Positions 1-6,032 of a stretch of 6,669 bases of DNA are shown here, one piece after another. A program made the translations under genes and the position numbers. The DNA is from CAZEUZ01 sp964515805 (GTDB lineage Bacteria; Pseudomonadota; Gammaproteobacteria; Pseudomonadales; Cellvibrionaceae), in the NCBI GenBank assembly GCA_964515805.1, contig CAZEUZ010000044.1:1-6669 (forward strand), written 5' to 3'. A model generated the notes under the pieces. That model did not search any database and was not told the DNA's origin. It worked only from the letters and a program-made list of their open reading frames with translations. Positions within the stretch are counted from its first letter, which is position 1. Every line of letters begins with the position of its first letter.

Positions 1-370
1 GTCAAATGTCCAGCTGTCTATCCCGGACAATACGCTCATCTATGACAAATTGAGTTATCAATTGCAATTACAGCATGATCTGATGAATGGCAAAACAGAA
101 TTTGATTACCTGATAGTCGATGATGACAAACTAAAAAATTACCGTTTTCGTATCGTTGCTGAAGAGATTTTGGTTACCGAGCTATGTGAATTAAGAACTG
201 TCAAATTAGAGCGAATCAGAGATCATAATAAACGAGCGACTTATATTTGGTTCGCTAAGGATTGGCATTACTTGCTGGCGCAACTGGAACAACGGGAAAA
301 AGATAATGAAAAATACCGCATACAATTATTGAATGCTACTGTCGATGGTATCGATGTTGTGGGCATGTGA
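1..370 (+). CDS. DUF3108 domain-containing protein, 3' part only
   Basis: The reading frame is open from base 2 to the TGA at 368-370, so this is the C-terminal 122 residues of a gene that begins outside the window. The in-frame TTG at 50 sits inside the conserved domain and is not a credible start. What is visible matches the DUF3108 pattern: an opening 'IYDKLSYQLQLQ' strand, then a tyrosine- and arginine-rich 'LKNYRFRIVAEE' strand, a 'TVKLERIR' strand, and the 'ATYIWFAKDWHYLLAQLEQRE' segment with W, Y and L positions typical of the family. Members are usually exported, beta-rich proteins of about 220-260 residues with a signal peptide and no established biochemical role; the N-terminal half and any signal peptide lie outside the window. 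The gene converges with the 5-oxoprolinase operon, with 11 bp between the stop codons. Family assignment is fairly firm; function is unknown. Confidence 0.8.
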   Translation, partial: SNVQLSIPDNTLIYDKLSYQLQLQHDLMNGKTEFDYLIVDDDKLKNYRFRIVAEEILVTELCELRTVKLERIRDHNKRATYIWFAKDWHYLLAQLEQREKDNEKYRIQLLNATVDGIDVVGM

Positions 371-381
371 TTCGGATTTCT

Positions 382-1317
382 CTATGCATAGACAATCTGT
401 TTAAGTATGCCCTGAAGTATGCGTTGCTTATTTTTAGCGTAAGTAAGCGCCTGTTCCACCGACACCATTTCCCAGCTGATTTTATCCTTCGTCTTGAGTT
501 GCCCCAATATTGGCAAGTCAACGCTAATGACATTAGCCAATCGCGGGTAACCTCCGACCGTCTGCGCATCGACTCCCGCGATAATCGGCAAACCTGAGGG
601 CGGTAGTTGAATACTGCCAGGAAGTAATCCACTCGATGTGAATTCAATCGGTTCGGCTACATGAAGTGCCCGGCCTTGAAGACGAATACCCATGCGGTTT
701 GAATCCGAGGATACCTGGTATTGGTTATAGCATAATTTTTCTATTAGCGCAGTTGGGAAACTGGTCGTTTCTATACTGGGGCAACAGCGGATACGGTAAT
801 TGCCACTAAATTTGACCTGTTGTTCGGTGAGCAAATATCGTTGTTCAACCTGCCTCGGGTCAATCAGTGGGATACGATCACCTTTTGCTAGAGCCCGTCC
901 GTGATAGCCGCCAAAGTTAGCCGTCAAATGGGTTGAATAACTGTTAAATCGAGGCTCCATATCCAGTTCGGCTGCGAATGCCAAATAGGCTCTGGCGCCG
1001 GTTTTTAATTTGCCAAAGTATAATTTGTCTCCGGTACTTACATCGATAGTACTAAAAAGCGCCTGTGGTTGATCGTTAATAAACAGTTCGAATTCGGCAC
1101 CGCAGATGGCGATGCTGATATCTTGTTCAAATTCAATAATCGGCCCTAATTGTGTTACCTCTATGACAGGATGTGTCAGTGGATTGCCCAGCAGGCTATT
1201 GGCTATTTGCATTGATATTGGGTCCATGGCGCCGCTGGCGCCAATACCTTTGTGCATCATCTGTTCGCGGCCAAGATCCTGGATACTGGTTTGTAGTCCG
1301 GCACTATGAATGAGCAT
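382..1317 (-). CDS. pxpC: 5-oxoprolinase subunit C (biotin-dependent carboxyltransferase-like)
   Basis: PxpC works with PxpA and PxpB in the ATP-dependent hydrolysis of 5-oxo-L-proline to L-glutamate in the cytoplasm; it was formerly annotated as KipA/YbgK or urea amidolyase-like. I start it at the ATG at 1315-1317, which gives 311 residues, close to the E. coli protein (310). The frame stays open to 1464, but those 49 extra residues overlap pxpB and lack family similarity. Landmarks are the N-terminal 'GLQTSIQDLGR' motif (7-17), 'GAMD' (29-32), 'SNRMGIRLQG' (206-215), 'SSGLLPGSIQLP' (228-239) and 'DAQTVGGYPR' (250-259), all hallmarks of the AHS2/CT_A_B domain. The start overlaps the end of pxpB by 14 nt, which suggests translational coupling. 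An AGAGAA about ten bases upstream is a weak ribosome site. It is the last gene of the operon. The TAG stop lies in the palindrome CTATGCATAG (382-391). Confidence 0.93.
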   Translation of the reverse strand: MLIHSAGLQTSIQDLGREQMMHKGIGASGAMDPISMQIANSLLGNPLTHPVIEVTQLGPIIEFEQDISIAICGAEFELFINDQPQALFSTIDVSTGDKLYFGKLKTGARAYLAFAAELDMEPRFNSYSTHLTANFGGYHGRALAKGDRIPLIDPRQVEQRYLLTEQQVKFSGNYRIRCCPSIETTSFPTALIEKLCYNQYQVSSDSNRMGIRLQGRALHVAEPIEFTSSGLLPGSIQLPPSGLPIIAGVDAQTVGGYPRLANVISVDLPILGQLKTKDKISWEMVSVEQALTYAKNKQRILQGILKQIVYA

Positions 1318-2029
1318 GGCGGTGATGTTCTCTGGCCAGTTGTTCAAATCTATCTCGCTCAATGGGGATAAAGCGAATATTATCGAGTGGCTCGGCAATA
1401 AATGGGTTAGGGCAATCGGGAGAAAAGATCGGTAGTGGTGTACGTCCGATAACCTGCCAACCACCAGGGCTGACTACCGGATAGATCCCGGTTTGGCTGC
1501 CGCCAATGCCAATAGCGCCCGCTTCAACTTTCAGTGCAGGTGTTGCTTTGCGTCGACAATGCAGGCGTTTATCCAAACCACTTAAATAGAGAAAGCCCGG
1601 AAGAAAGCCCAACATATTGACCAGGTAATCCGGCTGACTGTGAAGGTGGACAACCTGGCCAACTGTTAGTCTGCAGTATTTCGCCAGATCAGCGAGATCG
1701 GGCGCGAGATACTCATGATAACAGACCGGGATCTTTACTAACTTGCCTTTCTTTTCACTGGGAGTTATTGGCGAGCGCAGGATATTTTCGATTTGCCGAC
1801 AAACTAATTCCGGTTGATAATCCAGCGGGTCGAAAGCGATAGTGAGGCTTTGGTAAGCAGGAATAACTTGTCGCCATTGCGTGGTCAATGTCATCTTGAT
1901 AATTTCAGCCAGAGAGAGAATGTAGCGGGTTAGCCGCTCTCCAGCAGGTTCATCAAAGAGAATTGTCAGCCCTCGATCCCCGTTGGCAACCAGCCGGTAA
2001 GGGGGTGTGTTTGTTTTCTGCTTTACTAT
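1304..2029 (-). CDS. pxpB: 5-oxoprolinase subunit B, probable non-canonical ATA start
   Basis: PxpB pairs with PxpC in the ATP-using part of 5-oxoprolinase; the AHS1/CT_C_D domain is clear. Counting from the start chosen here, 'HSQPDYLVNMLGFLPGF' falls at about 130-146, 'GIGGSQTGIYP' at about 174-184 and 'SPGGWQVIG' at about 187-195. The first canonical start is the ATG at 1894 (196 residues), but that would remove the N-terminal segment. Reading further upstream, the frame stays open to a TGA at 2033-2035 and encodes 'YRLVANGDRGLTILFDEP', which matches the family's usual 'GDxAlxlxf' opening. No ATG, GTG or TTG exists in that stretch. The best candidate is the ATA at 2027-2029, preceded by AAGGA (2043-2039) at a 9-nt spacing, giving 241 residues versus 218 in E. 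coli. The gap to the pxpA stop is 28 nt. Family assignment is firm; the start is uncertain and could reflect a point mutation or base-call error in an ATG. Confidence 0.85.
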   Translation of the reverse strand: MVKQKTNTPPYRLVANGDRGLTILFDEPAGERLTRYILSLAEIIKMTLTTQWRQVIPAYQSLTIAFDPLDYQPELVCRQIENILRSPITPSEKKGKLVKIPVCYHEYLAPDLADLAKYCRLTVGQVVHLHSQPDYLVNMLGFLPGFLYLSGLDKRLHCRRKATPALKVEAGAIGIGGSQTGIYPVVSPGGWQVIGRTPLPIFSPDCPNPFIAEPLDNIRFIPIERDRFEQLAREHHRHAHS

Positions 2030-2038
2030 TTTTCAGTT

Positions 2039-2043
2039 TCCTT
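2039..2043 (-). promoter_or_regulatory. Shine-Dalgarno sequence for the upstream pxpB start
   Basis: AAGGA on the minus strand lies between the pxpA stop and the extended pxpB frame, 9 nt before the ATA at 2029. It matters because it supports initiation near 2029 rather than at the internal ATG at 1894. Confidence 0.45.
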
Positions 2044-2057
2044 ATTTACCTTCTTTT

Positions 2058-2837
2058 TTATACTACTTGGTGATTCAGCATAATACCTTCATCGATCAAA
2101 GCTTGATGAATAGCTCTTGCGATAGTCAAAGCCTGGCTGTTATCCCCATGTAGGCACAGTGTATCTACAATAAGCACGAGTTGGTGGCCGCAGGCAGTCT
2201 GCAAAGGTTTTCCTCTGGCCAGCTTGACCGCTTGAGAGATGCATTGTGCTCTGTCGGTAAACACTGCATTTGCTTGGGAGCGGGGGGTGAGTTGTCCCGA
2301 CGATTGGTAACTTCTGTCGATAAAGCCTTCGGCAGCAAAGCGAAGCTGGCGCTCGCTACAAGCCTTCTGCAGTGCGCCGTTAGCGAGCCCATAAACAGCC
2401 AGTTCATGGTATTCTTCAGCGAGAAAATCGGCAATTTTTTGGCACAGGTCACTGTTTTTTTCCAGATCATTGTACAGCGCGCCATGAAATTTCAGGTGAT
2501 GAAGCTTAGTGTTTTTCTTAGCTGCGGCTTCAATGATCATTTCGAGTTGTGTTCTCAGTGATTGGAATAACTCATTATCCGTCAGTTTCAGTGAACGTCT
2601 GCCAAAGTATTGCTTGTCGGGATAGCTTGGGTGGGCGCCGAGTTTCAGTTGATGTTTAAGGGCGTTTTCAATACTGATTTGGGCTGATTCTAGATCGCCA
2701 GCATGGCCACCACAGGCAATGTTGCAGCTCGACAAATAGGGCATGATTTGTGCGTCCTTCAGTCTGCCAACTTCGTCTTTAGCTTCACCCAGATCGCAGT
2801 TGATGTCGATTGATAAAGTACTTTCTACTGGTTGCAT
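2058..2837 (-). CDS. pxpA: 5-oxoprolinase subunit A (LamB/YcsF family)
   Basis: PxpA is the LamB/YcsF-family subunit that, with PxpB and PxpC, opens the 5-oxoproline ring to give glutamate. The 259-residue product carries the full family signature in order: 'DINCDLGE' (11-18), 'SCNIACGGHAGD' (37-48), 'AHPSYPD' (68-74), 'KFHGALYN' (116-123), 'AEGFIDRSY' (169-177) and 'DTLCLHGD' (225-232). Length is close to E. coli PxpA (244), and the N terminus needs no alternative start because the first motif follows at residue 11. No good Shine-Dalgarno sequence precedes the ATG. It is the first gene of the leftward operon, so the order is A-B-C; E. coli has B-C-A. The start codon lies inside a LexA-type operator that faces recA, so SOS control of this gene is conceivable but unproven. 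Confidence 0.95.
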   Translation of the reverse strand: MQPVESTLSIDINCDLGEAKDEVGRLKDAQIMPYLSSCNIACGGHAGDLESAQISIENALKHQLKLGAHPSYPDKQYFGRRSLKLTDNELFQSLRTQLEMIIEAAAKKNTKLHHLKFHGALYNDLEKNSDLCQKIADFLAEEYHELAVYGLANGALQKACSERQLRFAAEGFIDRSYQSSGQLTPRSQANAVFTDRAQCISQAVKLARGKPLQTACGHQLVLIVDTLCLHGDNSQALTIARAIHQALIDEGIMLNHQVV

Positions 2838-2850
2838 ATACAGTTATTTT
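2822..2850 (+). promoter_or_regulatory. Possible SOS-controlled recA promoter
   Basis: TTTCTA (2822-2827) and TATTTT (2845-2850) are separated by 17 nt that contain the whole LexA-type box. This mirrors E. coli recA, where the operator fills the spacer between -35 and -10. The hexamers are weak (3/6 and 4/6 to sigma70 consensus), so the assignment rests mostly on the architecture. If it is right, the recA mRNA has a leader of roughly 250 nt. Confidence 0.35.
2828..2843 (+). promoter_or_regulatory. Putative LexA operator (SOS box)
   Basis: CTGGTTGCATATACAG fits CTG-N10-CAG. Over the 20-bp gammaproteobacterial consensus TACTGTATATATATACAGTA it matches 14 positions, with a perfect right half (ATATACAG) and a weaker left half. 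It is the only such site I found upstream of recA, about 270 bp before the start. It covers the pxpA start codon, so part of it is constrained by coding sequence; the match is good but not decisive. Confidence 0.55.
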
Positions 2851-3000
2851 GATGTATGGTCGCCGCTTAGATATGAACTCACTTGGCAATAGTTGCAGAG
2901 TGGAAGTAAAGTTAGAGTGTAAATAGAGTTGAAGTGTTCACTGGACTAACAAGTAAATAGTGGCCAATCTTAAAAGTCAAATGAACCTAAAAGTTGAGTA

Positions 3001-3034
3001 GCAGAGATAGCCACATTGCAGAGATAGTCACATT
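3001..3034 (+). repeat. Tandem 17-bp direct repeat in the recA leader
   Basis: Two head-to-tail copies of GCAGAGATAGYCACATT occupy 3001-3017 and 3018-3034, differing at one base (C versus T). They lie in the untranslated region about 80 bp before recA. Function is unknown; protein-binding sites or slippage duplication are both possible. Confidence 0.8.
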
Positions 3035-3048
3035 AAAGATTTAAAAAG

Positions 3049-3069
3049 TAAGTACTAGAATAAGTACTA
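3049..3069 (+). repeat. Short repeat with hairpin potential before recA
   Basis: TAAGTACTA occurs at 3049-3057 and again at 3061-3069, a 12-bp period. Because AGTACT is self-complementary, the copies can also pair as a 6-bp stem with a 6-nt loop (3051-3068). TAGAAT at 3056-3061 resembles a -10 hexamer, but the only -35 candidate (TTAAAG, 3033-3038) is poor, so a second recA promoter here is only a weak possibility. Confidence 0.4.
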
Positions 3070-3113
3070 AAGAAAGAGTCATTATTAAAAATAGTTATGG
3101 AGTGAAAAGAGTT

Positions 3114-4169
3114 ATGGAATCTAACAAGGAACAAGCCTTGCAAGCAGCGTTAAAGCAAATTGAACGCCAATTCGGCAAGGGTACAGTGATGCGCATGGGT
3201 GACCATGAACAGGTAAAAATACCTTCGATTTCAACCGGTTCTCTAGGATTAGATATTGCGCTAGGCATCGGCGGACTGCCCAAGGGTCGCATCGTTGAAA
3301 TGTATGGCCCCGAATCCTCTGGTAAGACAACGTTGGCGTTACAAGTGATCGCCGAGGCGCAAAAACAGGGTAGTGTCTGTGCCTTTATCGACGCTGAACA
3401 CGCCTTGGATCCAATCTATGCGGAGAAGTTGGGTGTAGATGTGGACAACTTGATTGTTTCCCAACCTGACACGGGAGAACAGGCGCTGGAAGTTGCCGAT
3501 ATGTTAGTGCGCTCTGGCGCTGTTGGCGTACTGGTTATCGACTCCGTAGCAGCATTGACTCCCAGGGCCGAAATTGAGGGAGAAATGGGTGATCACCACG
3601 TGGGTCTGCAAGCACGCCTGATGTCGCAAGCATTACGAAAAATGACGGGTAACCTTAAAAATGCCAATTGTTTAGCTGTTTTTATCAATCAGATTCGGAT
3701 GAAAATCGGCGTAATGTTTGGTAACCCAGAAACCACCACCGGTGGCAATGCGCTTAAATTTTACTCGTCGGTGCGTTTGGATATTCGTCGTGTTGGCGCC
3801 GCCAAAGAAGGTGAAGAAGTTATCGGCAACGAAACTCGTGTTAAAGTCGTCAAAAACAAAGTGGCACCCCCATTCAAACAAGCTGAATTTCAGATACTCT
3901 ATGGTGAGGGGATCAATTTTTTTGGTGAGCTCGTTCAGTATGGCGTCAAGTTAGACCTTATTGATAAAGCAGGCGCTTGGTACAGCTATAAGGGTGACAA
4001 AATTGGCCAGGGGAAAAATAATGCCGTGAAATTTCTGAAGGATAATCCAAATATTGCCGATGAGCTTGAAGCTGCTATACGCCAGCAATTGTTACCGATT
4101 GAACCTGTCACAGAGCATTCTGATTCTGCAAGTAATACGGATCTCAACAGAGAGGCAACAACAAAATAA
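3114..4169 (+). CDS. recA: Recombinase RecA
   Basis: RecA forms ATP-dependent filaments on single-stranded DNA, catalyses homologous strand exchange and triggers LexA self-cleavage in the SOS response. I start it at the ATG at 3114 because 'MESNKEQALQAALKQIERQFGKG' aligns with the normal RecA N terminus; a GTG four codons earlier (3102) extends the frame but has no similarity. GGAG at 3099-3102 lies 11 nt before the ATG. The 351 residues match the family's length (352 in E. coli). Visible motifs are Walker A 'GPESSGKT' (65-72), Walker B 'VLVIDS', loop L1 'EGEMGDHHVG' and the loop L2 region 'GVMFGNPETTTGGNAL'. All core residues appear intact. The last 18 residues are rich in S, T and N with few acidic residues, so the C-terminal tail is less acidic than in E. 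coli. recX follows after 27 nt and probably shares the transcript. Confidence 0.99.
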   Translation: MESNKEQALQAALKQIERQFGKGTVMRMGDHEQVKIPSISTGSLGLDIALGIGGLPKGRIVEMYGPESSGKTTLALQVIAEAQKQGSVCAFIDAEHALDPIYAEKLGVDVDNLIVSQPDTGEQALEVADMLVRSGAVGVLVIDSVAALTPRAEIEGEMGDHHVGLQARLMSQALRKMTGNLKNANCLAVFINQIRMKIGVMFGNPETTTGGNALKFYSSVRLDIRRVGAAKEGEEVIGNETRVKVVKNKVAPPFKQAEFQILYGEGINFFGELVQYGVKLDLIDKAGAWYSYKGDKIGQGKNNAVKFLKDNPNIADELEAAIRQQLLPIEPVTEHSDSASNTDLNREATTK

Positions 4170-4196
4170 ATACCAATACTCTAGTGGAGCAGCCTC

Positions 4197-4646
4197 GTGG
4201 AAGAAGTAATCACTATTGCTATTCGCTATCTCTCCCGACGCGATTATTCTCGTCGGGAGCTTTACGACAGATTGCAGACTAAAGGGTTTGCATCTGCAGT
4301 GATCGAAGCTGCTCTGAATGATCTGGAAGAGAAGGGTTACCAAAGCGATGAGCGGTTTGCTGAAACGCTTTTAAGATCTAGAGTTAATAAAGGTGACGGT
4401 CCATTTAAAATAAGAATGCAACTGGGCCAGAAGGGTGTAGGCAAAGCAGTAATCACCCAGTTATTTGATAGCATCGATATAGATTGGCTAGCGCAGGCTC
4501 ACAAAGTTCGACAGAAACACTTTGGTGATCAGTTGCCGGCAGATAGTAAAAGCCTATCAAAGCAAATGCGCTATTTGAGAAATAAGGGTTTTTATCAAGA
4601 TCATATTGATGCCGTTCTCAGCGTCGACAACGACATCTTAAAATAA
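4197..4646 (+). CDS. recX: Regulatory protein RecX
   Basis: RecX binds RecA filaments and limits their extension and activity. The 149-residue product begins at a GTG with a good GGAG (4186-4189) seven bases upstream; no earlier in-frame start is needed. The three-helix repeats are recognisable: 'RYLSRRDYSRRELYDRL' near the N terminus, 'SDERFAETLLRSRVNKGDGPFKIRMQL' in the middle and 'MRYLRNKGFYQDHIDAVL' near the C terminus. Length is somewhat below E. coli RecX (166). It sits 27 nt after recA with no terminator hairpin in the gap, so it is most likely cotranscribed and SOS-induced through the recA promoter. A perfect 9-bp inverted repeat lies within its first codons. No hairpin plus T-run terminator follows the stop. 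Confidence 0.95.
   Translation: MEEVITIAIRYLSRRDYSRRELYDRLQTKGFASAVIEAALNDLEEKGYQSDERFAETLLRSRVNKGDGPFKIRMQLGQKGVGKAVITQLFDSIDIDWLAQAHKVRQKHFGDQLPADSKSLSKQMRYLRNKGFYQDHIDAVLSVDNDILK
4232..4259 (+). repeat. Inverted repeat inside the 5' end of recX
   Basis: CTCCCGACG (4232-4240) and CGTCGGGAG (4251-4259) are perfectly complementary over 9 bp with a 10-nt loop. The stem is G+C-rich and begins 35 nt into recX, encoding the two arginine pairs of the 'SRRDYSRRE' motif. No T-run follows, so it is not a standard terminator; it may slow transcription or translation, or arise from codon choice in the conserved motif. Confidence 0.6.
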
Positions 4647-5005
4647 TCACTTTCAAACCCTTTATTGTCTACTGGTGGCCATTTTCATACCAAGAAATTA
4701 TCTGAGAACATCGGCGTATCTGCGGGTGAGATCGTATCGATGAAGGTAGTAATTGTGGTTCAATAATAGCTGGAAGAAAATGGTCTTTTCGTCGCTTATA
4801 TTTAAAGAAAAACTTGTTGGTTATTGTCTTATTCTTCTGTTTTATTTTGGTCTTTGTGACTAATGGGTTATTTGCTTTTTGCTCGCTGGCTCTGATTTTG
4901 AGATGTTTTTTGTTGTTAATTTTTTTAGCAATTTTCAAATTGGAAAAGATTTACTGAATAAGATATGCGAACTAGATTCGCCAAATCAGTTGTTAGGCAT
5001 ACCAA
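4647..5005. other. T-rich gap with no recognised gene
   Basis: I recognise no gene, RNA or mobile element in these 359 bp. The plus strand is strongly T-rich from about 4780 to 4935. Two small inverted repeats are visible: CAATTT/AAATTG (4929-4942, 2-nt loop) and GCGAA/TTCGC (4967-4981, 5-nt loop); neither has terminator form. A plus-strand frame is open from 4730 to 4957 (75 codons) and would encode a hydrophobic stretch, but it has no ATG and no ribosome site. The facing minus-strand frame (4669-4938) is lysine-rich, as expected from the antisense of T-rich DNA. The gap may be a junction left by acquisition of the downstream genes. Confidence 0.6.
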
Positions 5006-5698
5006 ATGAACATTTCTAGGGAAGCTATTGAAGACATGGTAAAGGAAGGTCTTGTTAAAGATATCTTTCGCTTTGAAAGGGCAAGATCTATACAGAAAGT
5101 AATGTATGATCGCTCAGATATAATTGGATCTAAAGAGAATGGAAATTTTGGGTCAACATTTCATGTGCTGCGTTATGCTTTAACTACTGAAGCAATATTA
5201 GCGGTAGCAAGAATTTTCGATAAACCTAGTAAAAGATATCCCACGAGGTGTACCAAAGGGTTACTTGAGCATTTAGAGAAATACTCCGAAGAACTGCCAG
5301 TTATTAGAGAGCCTTATCAACTCAAACTATCTTTGCAGACACGCGTGGTGCCTGAAGAGTTAGTCATTTGTATGGACAAAAATCCGGCCGAATTTCCTAT
5401 TCAACTGAGTACCTACATCAAAACAGAACTTTCAACATCCCCATTATCCCAATCACTAGAAAAGCTAGAAACATTAAGAAGCAAGGTTCATGCTCACAAT
5501 GAAAGGACCGTTATAAATGAGGGGCTAGCTTGGCACTCTCTTGAAGCGCTCATAGAACTAGCAAAATATTTCGTAGGAGCATTAGGCTGGGCATATTTCA
5601 ATACGGCCTACGCACTAAACGGAATATATATTTTAACAAAAGATGCAAATAGGCCTGGTATAGGTTTTGCTGGTTTACTAGATAGGGTTTATAGGTGA
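5006..5698 (+). CDS. AbiU2/HEPN-like hypothetical protein
   Basis: The 230-residue product has no signal peptide or membrane segment and appears cytoplasmic and mostly helical. Its pattern recalls the AbiU2 (abortive infection) group: an N-terminal helix with 'FRFERARSIQ' (21-30), a long helix leading to 'ILAVARIFDKPSKR' (64-77), then 'LRSKVHAHNER' (157-167) and a final helical segment (175-205). R158 and H164 fit the R-x(4-6)-H motif of HEPN domains, many of which are RNases. This is recognition by eye, and a HEPN domain without nuclease activity is equally possible. The ATG has AGG (4995-4997) eight bases upstream. Codons such as ATA, AGA, AGG and CTA are frequent compared with recA, which suggests recent acquisition. 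The exported rhodanese gene begins 16 nt after the stop and could share its transcript. A defence role is inferred from the family only. Confidence 0.6.
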   Translation: MNISREAIEDMVKEGLVKDIFRFERARSIQKVMYDRSDIIGSKENGNFGSTFHVLRYALTTEAILAVARIFDKPSKRYPTRCTKGLLEHLEKYSEELPVIREPYQLKLSLQTRVVPEELVICMDKNPAEFPIQLSTYIKTELSTSPLSQSLEKLETLRSKVHAHNERTVINEGLAWHSLEALIELAKYFVGALGWAYFNTAYALNGIYILTKDANRPGIGFAGLLDRVYR

Positions 5699-5714
5699 CC
5701 CCTTTGAGGATTTT

Positions 5715-6032
5715 ATGAAAAAGACAATGGTTTTTATTTTAACACTGTGTTTTGCATCGTTAGCGATGGCAGAGCCCACCTGGATAGACGTTAGAACAAT
5801 CGAGGAATATCAACAAGATCACATAGACGGTGATGTGCGGATTTCTCACGAGCAGATTGTTACTGAGGTTGAGAAATTATTTCCAGATAAAACACAAAAG
5901 ATACATTTGTACTGTAGAAGTGGCAGGCGTGCTGGCATTGCTATGGCCAAGCTAAAAGAAGTGGGCTATACGAGTGTATCAAATATGGGTGGTATCGGTG
6001 ATGTCAGAAGGGTAAGGAATAAAGAAAACTGA
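5715..6032 (+). CDS. Exported rhodanese-like protein, PspE type
   Basis: This is a 105-residue single-domain rhodanese with an N-terminal signal peptide: Lys-Lys, a hydrophobic run (4-16), then 'SLAMA' with cleavage likely after residue 19. The mature protein should be periplasmic, about 86 residues. 'WIDVRTIEEYQQDHIDGDVRI' (23-43, read in two parts) is the typical rhodanese opening, and 'YCRSGRRAG' (66-74) is the active-site loop, with Cys67 as the sulfur-carrying nucleophile. 'GYTSVSNMGGIGDV' (84-97) follows as expected. Length and order resemble E. coli PspE (104 residues), a periplasmic thiosulfate:cyanide sulfurtransferase; the substrate here is unknown. GAGGA lies 4 nt before the ATG, a short but usable spacing. 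No phage-shock genes are nearby, so membership in a psp regulon is not supported. The preceding HEPN-like gene ends 16 nt upstream, a spacing that allows cotranscription. Confidence 0.88.
   Translation: MKKTMVFILTLCFASLAMAEPTWIDVRTIEEYQQDHIDGDVRISHEQIVTEVEKLFPDKTQKIHLYCRSGRRAGIAMAKLKEVGYTSVSNMGGIGDVRRVRNKEN

Noticed and set aside
371..391. Possible bidirectional terminator between the convergent DUF3108 and pxpC genes
   Set aside because: Only a 10-bp A+T-rich palindrome (CTATGCATAG) is present, without loop or T-run.
1318..1464. Extension of pxpC to an ATG at 1464
   Set aside because: The extra 49 residues lie inside pxpB coding sequence in another frame and have no family similarity; the ATG at 1317 begins the conserved domain.
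2852..2926. A 24-codon ORF in the recA leader
   Set aside because: It has no ribosome site, lies at or next to the predicted transcription start, and its product resembles nothing known.
2861..3000. Sigma70 promoter for pxpA on the minus strand
   Set aside because: TTGACT and TTGCCA hexamers occur, but neither has an acceptable -10 at 16-18 nt.
3102..3113. GTG start for recA four codons upstream
   Set aside because: RecA homologues begin at the position of the ATG at 3114, and the GTG overlaps the best ribosome-binding sequence.
4669..4938. An 89-residue minus-strand frame, lysine- and isoleucine-rich
   Set aside because: Its composition is that expected from the antisense of T-rich DNA; there is no ribosome site or family similarity.
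4992..4998. GTTAGGC just before the HEPN-like gene, resembling an integron attC/attI core (GTTRRRY), with GTTTAAC at about 6110 as a possible partner arm
   Set aside because: No complementary GCCTAAC arm or attC-like fold is present upstream, and the sequence after GTTTAAC does not end in a matching GTTRRRY core. Seven-base matches are common by chance.
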